Origin: Streptomyces fuscichromogenes
Lineage (GTDB): Bacteria > Actinomycetota > Actinomycetes > Streptomycetales > Streptomycetaceae
DNA: 64,000 nucleotides
Reading direction: 5' to 3'
Assembly (NCBI RefSeq): GCF_014645815.1
Contig: NZ_BMML01000011.1
Location: forward strand, 1-64,000
Shown: piece after piece, positions 1 to 8,573 of the stretch
Position numbering within the stretch: the stretch's first letter is position 1
Layout of the letters: every line of letters begins with the position of its first letter
Program-made: the position numbers and the translations under genes
The notes under the pieces: model-generated
The model's input: the letters and a program-made list of their open reading frames with translations, nothing else
What the model was told of the DNA's origin: nothing
The model's database searches: none

Positions 1-3000
1 GGCGTGTCCGTTCGGGGCGTCGGGTGAGCGGATGTATCGGACGGGGGATCTGGTCCGTTGGTCGGTTGATGGTGAGTTGGTGTTCGTGGGGCGGGCGGAT
101 GAGCAGGTGAAGGTCCGGGGGTTCCGGGTCGAACCCGCGGAGGTCGAGGGAGTATTGGCCGCTCATCCCCGCGTGGCCCAGGCCGTCGTCGTTGCCCGTG
201 AGGACACCCCGGGTGACAAGCGCCTCGTCGCCTATGTGGTGCCGGAGGGGGGCGGTGCTGGGGAAGCGGATCGGCTCCTGCCCGCGGAGCTCCGTGCTTT
301 GGTGGGGCAGCGGTTGCCGGAGTACATGGTGCCGTCAGCGGTGGTGGTGCTGGACGCGTTGCCGCTGACGGTGAACGAAAAGGTGGACCGGGCCGCCCTG
401 CCGGTGCCGGACTACGCGAGGACCGGTGACGGACGTGCGCCCGCCACCGTCGCCGAGGAGCTGATGTGCGGGGCGTTCGCCGACGTGCTCGGTGTGGACC
501 GCGTAGGAATGGACGACAGCTTCTTCGAGCTCGGCGGGCACTCCCTGCTGGCGATGCGGCTGGTGTCGCGGGTGCGGTCGGTGTTCGGCGTCGAGCTGAG
601 CGTGCGGGCCCTGTTCGAGGCACCGACGCCTGCGGGTCTGGCACTGCGTATCGGCGCTGCGGGTCCTTCGCGCGCCGGTCTGGTACGGCACACGGAGCGG
701 CCCGAGCGGGTGCCGTTGTCGTTCGCGCAGCGGCGGTTGTGGTTCCTGGCCCAGCTGGACGGCCCCAGCCCGACGTACAACATGCCGATCGTGCTCCGCC
801 TGACCGGATCGCTGGACACCGGGGCGCTGCGGGCGGCTCTGCGTGACGTGGTCGAGCGCCACGAGGTACTGCGCACCACATTCCCCACGGCGGATGGGGA
901 GCCGTGCCAGCGCGTGCTGGGCGTGGGCGGGTTGGGTGAGGTCCTGCGTCAGGTCGGCTCCGCCACCGAGGACGACGTGGCGGCTCTGGTGGCGGCCGAG
1001 ACGAGGCACGCGTTCGACCTGGGGGCCGAGATCCCCTTGCGGGCCCTGCTGATCGAGACCGGCCCGGATGCGCATGTGCTGGTGGTGGTGTTGCATCACA
1101 TCGCGGGGGATGGTTGGTCGATGGGCCCGTTGGGCCGTGATCTGTCTGTCGCGTACGCGGCGCGACGCGAAGGCCGTGAGCCGGGATGGGCGGAGCTGCC
1201 GGTCCAGTACGCCGACTACACCCTCTGGCAGCACGACCTGCTCGGCAGCGAGAGCGACCCGGGGAGCGTGCTGTCCCGGCAGGTGACGTACTGGCGGAAG
1301 GTGCTCGCCGAGACCCCGCAGGAGCTGGAGCTGCCGGTGGACCGGCCGCGTCCGGTGGTGGCGTCGCATCACGGACATGTCGCGGCGTTCGAGGTGTCTG
1401 CCGAGGTGCATCAGCGGCTGACGGGGTTGGCGCGTGCCCAGGGCGTGACGATGTTCATGGTGGTCCAGGCGGCGTTGGCGGTGCTGCTGTCGCGGCTGGG
1501 GGCGGGGGAGGACATCCCGGTCGGTACAGGAGTGGCCGGACGGACGGACCAGGCGCTGGACGATCTGGTCGGGTTCTTCGTGAACACGCTGGTGCTGCGG
1601 ACTGATGTGTCGGGTGACCCGACCTTCGCCGGTCTCCTGGAGCGGGTACGGGAGACGAGCCTGGCTGCCGTTGAACATCAGGACGTGCCGTTCGAGCGGC
1701 TCGTGGAGTTGCTGGCCCCGGACCGGTCGCTGTCCCGGCACCCGCTGTTCCAGGTCATGCTCACCGTGCAGAACCTGGCACAGGCGACCCTGGAACTGCC
1801 CGGCCTCCAGGTGGCGCCGATGGCAGCCGGCCCGGCGCCGGCGAAGTTCGACCTGGACGTGACGGTCGGCGAGGTGGCCGACGGCGACGGCCGTCAGCTG
1901 GGACTGCGGGGGTCGGTGACCGGGGCGGCGGATCTGTTCGACGCGGAGACGGTCGCGTTGCTCACCGAGCGCCTGGTGCGGGTGTTGGAGACGGTTGCTG
2001 CCGATGCCCAGGTGCGGGTGAGCCGGGTGCCGGTGCTGTCGGACGCCGAACGACAGAAGGTGGTGACGGACTGGAACGACACGGCGCTGCCGGTCGCGGA
2101 GGTGACCTGGCCGGTGCTGTTCGCCCAGCGGGTGGCTGAGGACCCGGACGCGGTGGCGGTGATCTGCGGGGCTGAGCAACTGACCTACGCGGAGGTGGAC
2201 GAGCGGGCGTCGCGGCTGGCGGAGGTGTTGACGGAACTGGGGGTGGGCCCCGAGTCGCTGGTGGCCCTGATGATGCAGCGGTCGGTGGACGTGGTGGCCG
2301 CGGTGATAGGGGTGTGGAAGGCGGGGGGTGCGTATCTGTTCGCTGATCCGGCACTCCCGGCCGGGCGGGTCGCGGCGACACTCGCCGACGCGGGACCCGT
2401 GTGCGTGGTGACCACCAGCGATCTGGTGCCGACACTGCCGACGGGTGTCGCCGTACCGGTGCTGCGGATGGACGAACTCGGGCGGGCGGTGGAGCCGGCC
2501 AGGGAGCCGATGGCGGGGCGGCCGGGTGCTGCGGCGTACGTGATGTACACATCGGGTTCGACGGGATGGCCGAAGGGCGTGGTGGTCTCGCACGCTGCCG
2601 TGGTGCATCTGGTGGCGGCCCTGGGCCCGGTGACCGGCGTCGGGCCGGGGACGGGAATGCTCCAGTTCGCGTCGTTCGGCTTTGACGGTTCGGTGTTGGA
2701 CATGGCGGTCACGTTGGCGTCGGGCGGCCGGCTGATGGTGGCGACCACGGCGGAACGCGCGGATCCCGCACTGCTGGCGGCGGCGCTGAACAAGGCCGGG
2801 GTGACGGTGGCGAGCGTGGTTCCGTCGCTGCTGGCGGTCATGGACCCGGGCGCGGTGGGGAGTCTGCAACGCGTGCTGGTGGGCGGTGAGTTGCTCACCG
2901 GCGAGCTGGCGCGGGCATGGGCTGACGGTCGCCACCTGGTCAACACCTACGGGCCGACCGAGGCGACGGTCATGGTCACCACCACGTCGGTGGAGGAGGA

Positions 3001-6000
3001 CGCTGTTGCCGCGCCGCCGGTCGGCAGGCCCGTGGCGAACATGCGCATGTATGTGTTGGACCGATGGCTGCGGCCGGTACCGCCCGGTGTGGCGGGAGAG
3101 TTGTACGTGGCGGGGGCGGGTCTGGCCCGTGGCTACCGGGCCCAGCCTGCCCTGACCGCCGAGCGGTTTGTGGCGTGCCCCTTCGGAGCATCCGGCGAGC
3201 GGATGTACCGGACGGGGGATCTGGCGCGCTGGACGGCCGACGGTCAGTTGGTGTTCGCCGGCCGGGTGGATGATCAGGTCAAGGTGCGCGGCTTCCGGGT
3301 CGAGCCGGGTGAGGTCGAAGCGGTGGTGGCCGCTCACCCTGGGGTGGCGCAGACGGTGGTGGTCGCTCGCGAGGCTGTAGACGCCGGCAGTCGGCTGGTG
3401 GCCTACGTGGTGGCGGCCGAGGGGAGTCGTGCTGGTGGACTGCCTGCGGGGGTGCGGGCATTTGCCGCTGAGCGGTTGCCGGAGTACATGGTGCCGTCGG
3501 CGGTGGTGGTGCTGGACGCGGTGCCGCTGACGGTGAACGGGAAGGTGGACCGGGCGGCGCTGCCGACGCCGGAGTACGGGGTGACTGGCGCTGGCCGGGG
3601 GCCCGCCACGGTGTCGGAAGAGATCGTGTGCCGGGTGTTCGCCGAGGTGCTGGGCCTGGAGCGGGTGGGGGTGGAGGACAACTTCTTCGAGCTGGGCGGG
3701 CATTCGCTGTTGGCGGTGTCGTTGGTGCAGCGGTTGCGTGAGCGAGGGCTGGGTGTGTCGGTGCGGGCGCTGTTCGAGGCGCCCACTCCGGCGGCGCTGG
3801 CGTTGGCCGGCGACGGCGGTGGTGTGGTGGAGGTGCCGGCGAACGGGATCCCGGAGGGTGCGGAGGTGATCACGCCGGAGATGCTGCCGTTGGTCGATCT
3901 GTCCGCTGCGCAGGTGGAGTTGGTGTGTGCGGCGGTGGAGGGCGGGGCGGCGAACGTGGCGGACGTGTATCCGCTGGCCCCGCTTCAGGAAGGGATCTTC
4001 TTCCACCACCTGATGGCCGGGCCTGGCGCTGCGGATGTGTACCTGGCGCCGATGACGCTGGTCTTTGACGGGCGTGAGCGGTTGGACGGGTTCTTGTCGG
4101 CGTTGCAGTGCGTGGTGGACCGGCATGACATCTACCGGACCGCGTTGGTGTGGGAGGGGTTGCCGGAACCGGTGCAGGTGGTGCGGCGGCACGCGGCCGT
4201 ACCGGTCACCGAGGTGACGCTGTCGGCGAACGGGATCGAACCTGCCGCCGAGTTGCTGGCTGTGGCGGGCGAGTGGATGGACCTCCGCAGGGCGCCGTTG
4301 CTGCGAGTGCATGTGGCGGCGGAGCCGGACAACGAGCGGTGGCTGGCGCTGGTACAGGTGCATCACCTGCTTCAGGACCACACGGGGCTGGAGGTGGTGA
4401 TGGGTGAGGTCGCGACGCTGATGGCGGGGCGCGGGGCCGAGTTGCCGGCGCCGCTGCCGTTCCGTGACTTCGTGGCGCAGGCGAGGCTGGGGGTCTCCCG
4501 TGCGGAGCACGAGGAGTACTTCGCGGGGCTGTTGGGGGACGTGACGGAGCCGACGCTGCCGTTCGGTCTGTCCGACGCCCATGGCGATGGCACCGGTCTG
4601 AAGCGGGCGCGGTTGACCCTGGAGGACGGTCTGGCGGAGCGGATTCGGGAGGGTGCGCGTGGGTTGGGGGTGAGTCCGGCGACGTTGTTCCATGTGGCGT
4701 GGGCGCGGGTGTTGGCGAGTCTGTCGGGTCGTTCGGATGTGGTGTTCGGGACGGTGTTGTTGGGTCGGATGAACGCTGGTCGTGGGGCGGACCGGATTCC
4801 TGGCCCGTTCATGAACACGTTGCCGGTGCGGCTCGATACGGCGGCTCATGACGTGGTCGCGGCGGTCAGGGCGATGCAGTCCCAGTTGGCAGGCCTGCTG
4901 GTGCACGAGCACGCCCCGCTCGTGCTGGCTCAGAAGGCCAGCGGTGTACCCGCGTCGGCTCCGCTGTTCACCTCGCTCTTCAACTACCGCCACGGTGGGC
5001 GCGCCAGTGACACCGAGAGGCCGGTCGGGGGCCAGGGGATGCGCATGTTCCTGGCACAGGAGCGGACCAATTATCCGTTGGCTGTGGCGGTTGATGATTT
5101 GGGTGTTGGTTTTGGGGTGACGGTTGATGTGGTGGAGCCGGGGGATGCGGGGGTGGTGTGTGGTTTGTTGCGGACTGTGGTGGAGGGTTTGGTGGGGGCG
5201 TTGGGTGTGGGGGCTGGGGTGGGGCTGGGTGAGGTGGGGGTGTTGTCGGCGGGTGAGCGGGAGGAGATTCTGGCGGGGTGGGGTGTTGGTGTTCCGGTGT
5301 CTGGGGTGTCTGGGGTGTCTGGGGTGTCTGGGGTGTCGGGGTTGTCGGTGCCGGAGTTGTTTGCGGCGCAGGTGGTGTCGGATCCGGGTGCGGTGGCGGT
5401 GGTGTGTGGTGATGAGTGTGTGTCGTATGGGGAGTTGGATGAGCGGGTGTCGCGGTTGGCGGGGTTGTTGGTGTCGCGTGGGGTGGGTGCGGAGTGTGTG
5501 GTGGCGGTGGTGTTGGAGCGGTCGGTTGATCTGGTGGTGGCGTTGTTGGCGGTGTTGAAGGCGGGGGGTGCGTATTTGTTGGTGGATCCGTCGTATCCGG
5601 GTGAGCGGGTGGCGTTCATGTTGGGGGATGCGGGGCCGGTGTGTGTGGTGACGTCGGTTGGTCTGGTGGGGGTGCTTCCTGAGGGTTTGGGTTTGGGTGT
5701 GGGGGTGGTGTGTGTGGATGATCCGTTGGTGGTGGCGGAGTTGGGTGGGGTGGATGTGGGGGTGGTGTTGTCGGGGCCGGTGTCGGTGGGTGGGGCGGCG
5801 TATGTGTTGTATACGTCGGGGTCGTCGGGGGTGCCGAAGGGTGTGGTGGTGTCTCATGGGGGGTTTGGTGGTTTGGTGGCGGGTCATCGGGAGTTGTTGG
5901 GGGTGGGTCCGGGGTGTCGGGTGGGGCAGTTTGCGTCGCCGGGTTTTGACACGTTCGGGTGGGAGTGGTCGATGGGGTTGTTGACGGGTGCGGCGTTGGT

Positions 6001-7831
6001 GGTGGTGCCGGAGGGGGAGCGGTTGGGTGAGGGGTTGGTGGGGTTTTTGGGGCGGGAGGGGGTGACGCATGTGACGTTGCCGCCTGCGGTGTTGGCGGTG
6101 GTGGATGAGGGTGGTGTGGGTGGGGATGTGGTGGTGGTTGCTGCGGGTGAGGAGTGTTCGCGTGAGGTGATGGAGCGGTGGTCGGCGGGGCGGGTGATGT
6201 TCAATTCGTATGGGCCGACGGAGACGACGGTTGATGTGTCGTTGTGGCGGTGTGATGTGGATGCTGGGCGGGTGGCTATTGGTGGGCCGGTGTTCGGTAC
6301 GCGGGTGTTTGTGTTGGATGGGGGGTTGGGGCCGGTTCCGGTTGGTGTGGTGGGGGAGTTGTATGTGGCGGGGGTGGGTCTGGCGCGTGGGTATCTGGGT
6401 CGTTCGGGGTTGACGGCGGAGCGGTTTGTGGCGTGTCCGTTCGGGGTGGCGGGTGAGCGGATGTATCGGACGGGGGATCTGGTGCGGTGGACGGCGGAGG
6501 GGGAGCTTGTTTTTGTGGGGCGGGCGGATGATCAGGTGAAGGTGCGGGGGCGGCGGATCGAGCCGGGGGAGATCGAGGCGGTTCTGGTGTCGTGTGTGGG
6601 GGTGGGGCAGGCGGTTGTGGTGGCTCGGGAGGATGTGCCGGGTGACAAGCGGTTGGTGGCGTATGTGGTGGCGGGGGAGGGTGCTGGGGGTGATCTGCCG
6701 GCCGGGTTGCGTGCTTTTGCGGGTGACCGGCTGCCGGAGTACATGGTGCCCACCGCTGTCGTGGTCCTGGACGAGCTGCCGCTGACCGCCCACGGCAAAC
6801 TCGACCGAACCGCCCTGCCCGCACCCGAGTACGCGACCGTCGGCAGCGGCCGTGCGCCGGCGACAGCGGCCGAAGAAGTCATGTGCGGGGTCTTCGCCGA
6901 CGTTCTCGGTCTCGACCGGGTCAACGCCGACGACAGCTTCTTCGAGCTGGGCGGGCATTCGCTGTTGGCGGTGTCGCTGACGCAGCGACTGCGCCTTCAC
7001 GGATTCGACCTCTCGGTGCGTGCGGTGTTCGAGGCTCCGACACCCGCCGGGCTCGTCACCCGGCTGGATCTGCCCTACGAGGGCAACGAGTTCGATGTCC
7101 TCTTCCCGATCCGGCCTTCGGGAAGCCGGCCCCCGTTCTTCTGCGTCCATCCGGCCGGCGGACTCAGCTGGTGCTACATACCGCTGACCCACTATGCGCC
7201 GGAGGAGTATCCGCTTTACGGGCTCCAGGCCCGGGGCGTGAACGGCACGGGCGAACTGGCCGGTTCGGTAAGGGAAATGGCGGCGGACTACATCAGGCAG
7301 ATGCGGTCGGTCCAGGAGTCCGGCCCGTACCACCTGCTGGGATGGTCGCTCGGGGGAATCGTCGCACACGAGATCGCGGTGCAGCTGCGGGCCGCGGGCC
7401 ACGAGGTCGGCGCACTGGTCTCCATGGACGCGGTGCCGTTCAGGACGGGCGACCCGGAACCCGCTGACGGGGTGCGGGACGAGACGCCGGACGACCCTGA
7501 CCGGGCCGAGGCGGAGTTCGCCAGGGCGGAAGAGACGCGCAGGCCCGGCGCCGCGCGCATGCTCAGGAACGCCGCGACGCTGAGTCTTGAGCACGAGATC
7601 GGCACCTTCGACGGAAACATGCTGCTCGTGACCGCCACCGAGGACAAGCAGGAAGGCGCGTCGAGTGCGGCTGCCTGGGAGCCGCATGTCTCGGGCGAGG
7701 TGGCGGAGACCTACGTTTCCTGCAAGCACACGGAGATGGCTCGTCCTGAGGTGCTGGCGCGGGTCTGGGCCGGTATTTCGGACTGGCTGGGCCGGGACGA
7801 CGCCGCTGGTTCGGCGGAACCGGGCCGTTAG
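1..7831 (+). CDS. Nonribosomal peptide synthetase, C-terminal part, ending in a thioesterase (5' end outside window)
   Basis: The frame is already open at base 2 inside an adenylation domain (CPFGASGERM then MYRTGD), so the true start lies upstream. Counting from the Met at base 32: end of A1 (A10 Lys about 117), PCP1 (FFELGGHSLL, Ser about 171), a condensation domain with HHIAGDG near 356, A2 (about 690-1180; YTSGSTGWPKG), PCP2 (Ser about 1225), a second C domain (about 1310-1700) with HHLLQDH, A3 (about 1773-2260; YTSGSSGVPKG), PCP3 (Ser about 2308) and a type I thioesterase (GWSLGG, Ser about 2439; His in SCKHTEM). It extends a peptide by at least two residues and releases it. Specificity pockets read by eye are D-G-L-S-L-G-T-V-M for A2 and D-T-W-T-V-A-S-V-D for A3. 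I do not assign substrates. No epimerisation domain is visible in this part. The stop TAG is followed closely by the methyltransferase gene. Confidence 0.97.
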   Translation, partial: ACPFGASGERMYRTGDLVRWSVDGELVFVGRADEQVKVRGFRVEPAEVEGVLAAHPRVAQAVVVAREDTPGDKRLVAYVVPEGGGAGEADRLLPAELRALVGQRLPEYMVPSAVVVLDALPLTVNEKVDRAALPVPDYARTGDGRAPATVAEELMCGAFADVLGVDRVGMDDSFFELGGHSLLAMRLVSRVRSVFGVELSVRALFEAPTPAGLALRIGAAGPSRAGLVRHTERPERVPLSFAQRRLWFLAQLDGPSPTYNMPIVLRLTGSLDTGALRAALRDVVERHEVLRTTFPTADGEPCQRVLGVGGLGEVLRQVGSATEDDVAALVAAETRHAFDLGAEIPLRALLIETGPDAHVLVVVLHHIAGDGWSMGPLGRDLSVAYAARREGREPGWAELPVQYADYTLWQHDLLGSESDPGSVLSRQVTYWRKVLAETPQELELPVDRPRPVVASHHGHVAAFEVSAEVHQRLTGLARAQGVTMFMVVQAALAVLLSRLGAGEDIPVGTGVAGRTDQALDDLVGFFVNTLVLRTDVSGDPTFAGLLERVRETSLAAVEHQDVPFERLVELLAPDRSLSRHPLFQVMLTVQNLAQATLELPGLQVAPMAAGPAPAKFDLDVTVGEVADGDGRQLGLRGSVTGAADLFDAETVALLTERLVRVLETVAADAQVRVSRVPVLSDAERQKVVTDWNDTALPVAEVTWPVLFAQRVAEDPDAVAVICGAEQLTYAEVDERASRLAEVLTELGVGPESLVALMMQRSVDVVAAVIGVWKAGGAYLFADPALPAGRVAATLADAGPVCVVTTSDLVPTLPTGVAVPVLRMDELGRAVEPAREPMAGRPGAAAYVMYTSGSTGWPKGVVVSHAAVVHLVAALGPVTGVGPGTGMLQFASFGFDGSVLDMAVTLASGGRLMVATTAERADPALLAAALNKAGVTVASVVPSLLAVMDPGAVGSLQRVLVGGELLTGELARAWADGRHLVNTYGPTEATVMVTTTSVEEDAVAAPPVGRPVANMRMYVLDRWLRPVPPGVAGELYVAGAGLARGYRAQPALTAERFVACPFGASGERMYRTGDLARWTADGQLVFAGRVDDQVKVRGFRVEPGEVEAVVAAHPGVAQTVVVAREAVDAGSRLVAYVVAAEGSRAGGLPAGVRAFAAERLPEYMVPSAVVVLDAVPLTVNGKVDRAALPTPEYGVTGAGRGPATVSEEIVCRVFAEVLGLERVGVEDNFFELGGHSLLAVSLVQRLRERGLGVSVRALFEAPTPAALALAGDGGGVVEVPANGIPEGAEVITPEMLPLVDLSAAQVELVCAAVEGGAANVADVYPLAPLQEGIFFHHLMAGPGAADVYLAPMTLVFDGRERLDGFLSALQCVVDRHDIYRTALVWEGLPEPVQVVRRHAAVPVTEVTLSANGIEPAAELLAVAGEWMDLRRAPLLRVHVAAEPDNERWLALVQVHHLLQDHTGLEVVMGEVATLMAGRGAELPAPLPFRDFVAQARLGVSRAEHEEYFAGLLGDVTEPTLPFGLSDAHGDGTGLKRARLTLEDGLAERIREGARGLGVSPATLFHVAWARVLASLSGRSDVVFGTVLLGRMNAGRGADRIPGPFMNTLPVRLDTAAHDVVAAVRAMQSQLAGLLVHEHAPLVLAQKASGVPASAPLFTSLFNYRHGGRASDTERPVGGQGMRMFLAQERTNYPLAVAVDDLGVGFGVTVDVVEPGDAGVVCGLLRTVVEGLVGALGVGAGVGLGEVGVLSAGEREEILAGWGVGVPVSGVSGVSGVSGVSGLSVPELFAAQVVSDPGAVAVVCGDECVSYGELDERVSRLAGLLVSRGVGAECVVAVVLERSVDLVVALLAVLKAGGAYLLVDPSYPGERVAFMLGDAGPVCVVTSVGLVGVLPEGLGLGVGVVCVDDPLVVAELGGVDVGVVLSGPVSVGGAAYVLYTSGSSGVPKGVVVSHGGFGGLVAGHRELLGVGPGCRVGQFASPGFDTFGWEWSMGLLTGAALVVVPEGERLGEGLVGFLGREGVTHVTLPPAVLAVVDEGGVGGDVVVVAAGEECSREVMERWSAGRVMFNSYGPTETTVDVSLWRCDVDAGRVAIGGPVFGTRVFVLDGGLGPVPVGVVGELYVAGVGLARGYLGRSGLTAERFVACPFGVAGERMYRTGDLVRWTAEGELVFVGRADDQVKVRGRRIEPGEIEAVLVSCVGVGQAVVVAREDVPGDKRLVAYVVAGEGAGGDLPAGLRAFAGDRLPEYMVPTAVVVLDELPLTAHGKLDRTALPAPEYATVGSGRAPATAAEEVMCGVFADVLGLDRVNADDSFFELGGHSLLAVSLTQRLRLHGFDLSVRAVFEAPTPAGLVTRLDLPYEGNEFDVLFPIRPSGSRPPFFCVHPAGGLSWCYIPLTHYAPEEYPLYGLQARGVNGTGELAGSVREMAADYIRQMRSVQESGPYHLLGWSLGGIVAHEIAVQLRAAGHEVGALVSMDAVPFRTGDPEPADGVRDETPDDPDRAEAEFARAEETRRPGAARMLRNAATLSLEHEIGTFDGNMLLVTATEDKQEGASSAAAWEPHVSGEVAETYVSCKHTEMARPEVLARVWAGISDWLGRDDAAGSAEPGR
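5297..5338 (+). repeat. 9-bp in-frame tandem repeat encoding Gly-Val-Ser
   Basis: The unit ggggtgtct is repeated four times (5303-5338, the last copy ending tcg), with a partial unit before it at 5297. It encodes a GVSGVSGVSGVS stretch in the linker between the second condensation domain and the third adenylation domain of the NRPS. A multiple of three keeps the frame whatever the copy number, so length variation would be tolerated. Confidence 0.9.
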
Positions 7832-7847
7832 CGAGGGAGGTTGTGAC

Positions 7848-8453
7848 GTGGTGACACGGTCGGCTGACTGGGACTCGATATATCAGGCATCGGAACAGGC
7901 ACCCTGGGAGGCCGGGCGCCCGCAGGAGGCGTTCGTCCGTCTCGCGGAGAGCGGCCTGCTCTCCGGACGTGTGCTGGACGCGGGCTGCGGTACCGGCGAC
8001 CACACCCTGCTGGCGGCTCTGCACGGTGCCGAGGCCACAGGAATCGACTGCTCGGCGACCGCCGTCGGCAGGGCACGCCGGAAAGCCGACGAGCGTGGGC
8101 TGAAGGTCCGCCTGGAGGTCGGTGACGTCCTCGACCTCGGCAGCCTCGGGACGACCTTCGACACGGTGGTCGACGTGGGGATGTTCCATGTCCTCGACGA
8201 CGAGGAACGCCGACGGTACGTCGACAGCCTCACGTCCGTCACGGAGCCGGGCGGCACCTGCCATCTGATGTGCTTCAGCGACCGCCAGCCCGGCGCGCTC
8301 GGCCCCCGGCGCATAGCGCAGGCCGAGCTGCGCCGGGCCTTCGACGCGGGGTGGGAGGTGGCCGGCATCGTCCCGGAGACGTTCGCGATCGCCCCCCGGT
8401 TCGGCACGCAGGCTCATGCCTGGCTGGCCACCATCCGCCGGGCAGCGCTCTGA
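7848..8453 (+). CDS. Class I SAM-dependent methyltransferase
   Basis: A 201-residue protein with the glycine-rich SAM-binding motif VLDAGCGTGDHT at about residues 42-53, an acidic end of strand 2 (GIDCS) and the motif-IV-like DVGMFHVL. This is the Methyltransf_25/11 type acting on small molecules. I chose GTG 7848 because GAGGGAGG (7833-7840) sits seven bases upstream; a second GTG follows directly. It begins 16 bp after the NRPS stop on the same strand, so it is probably co-transcribed and may methylate the peptide or a precursor. That role is inferred from position only. It ends before a strong hairpin facing a convergent operon. Confidence 0.85.
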   Translation: MVTRSADWDSIYQASEQAPWEAGRPQEAFVRLAESGLLSGRVLDAGCGTGDHTLLAALHGAEATGIDCSATAVGRARRKADERGLKVRLEVGDVLDLGSLGTTFDTVVDVGMFHVLDDEERRRYVDSLTSVTEPGGTCHLMCFSDRQPGALGPRRIAQAELRRAFDAGWEVAGIVPETFAIAPRFGTQAHAWLATIRRAAL

Positions 8454-8491
8454 CCGGCTGGACCCGGCGGACGTTCGTACAGTTCATGCAG

Positions 8492-8523
8492 CTGAGCCGG
8501 CTGAGATCACTCAGCCGGCTCAG
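8492..8523. terminator. Perfect 13-bp inverted repeat, probable bidirectional terminator
   Basis: The arms ctgagccggctga (8492-8504) and tcagccggctcag (8511-8523) are exact reverse complements around a 6-base loop. They lie between the methyltransferase stop and the end of the convergent ABC permease. There is no T-tract, which is usual for high-GC actinobacterial hairpins. The next 50 bp carry related tcggttc/cggctcag half-repeats. Confidence 0.7.
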
Positions 8524-8573
8524 GTCGCTCCGTCGGTTCAGGCCACTCGGTCGGTTCGGTTCCCTCGGTCGGC

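Noticed and set aside
335..7729. A 2464-codon open frame antisense to the NRPS
   Set aside because: Pure GC-bias shadow: Arg/His/Pro-rich, no domains, while the sense strand carries all NRPS motifs.
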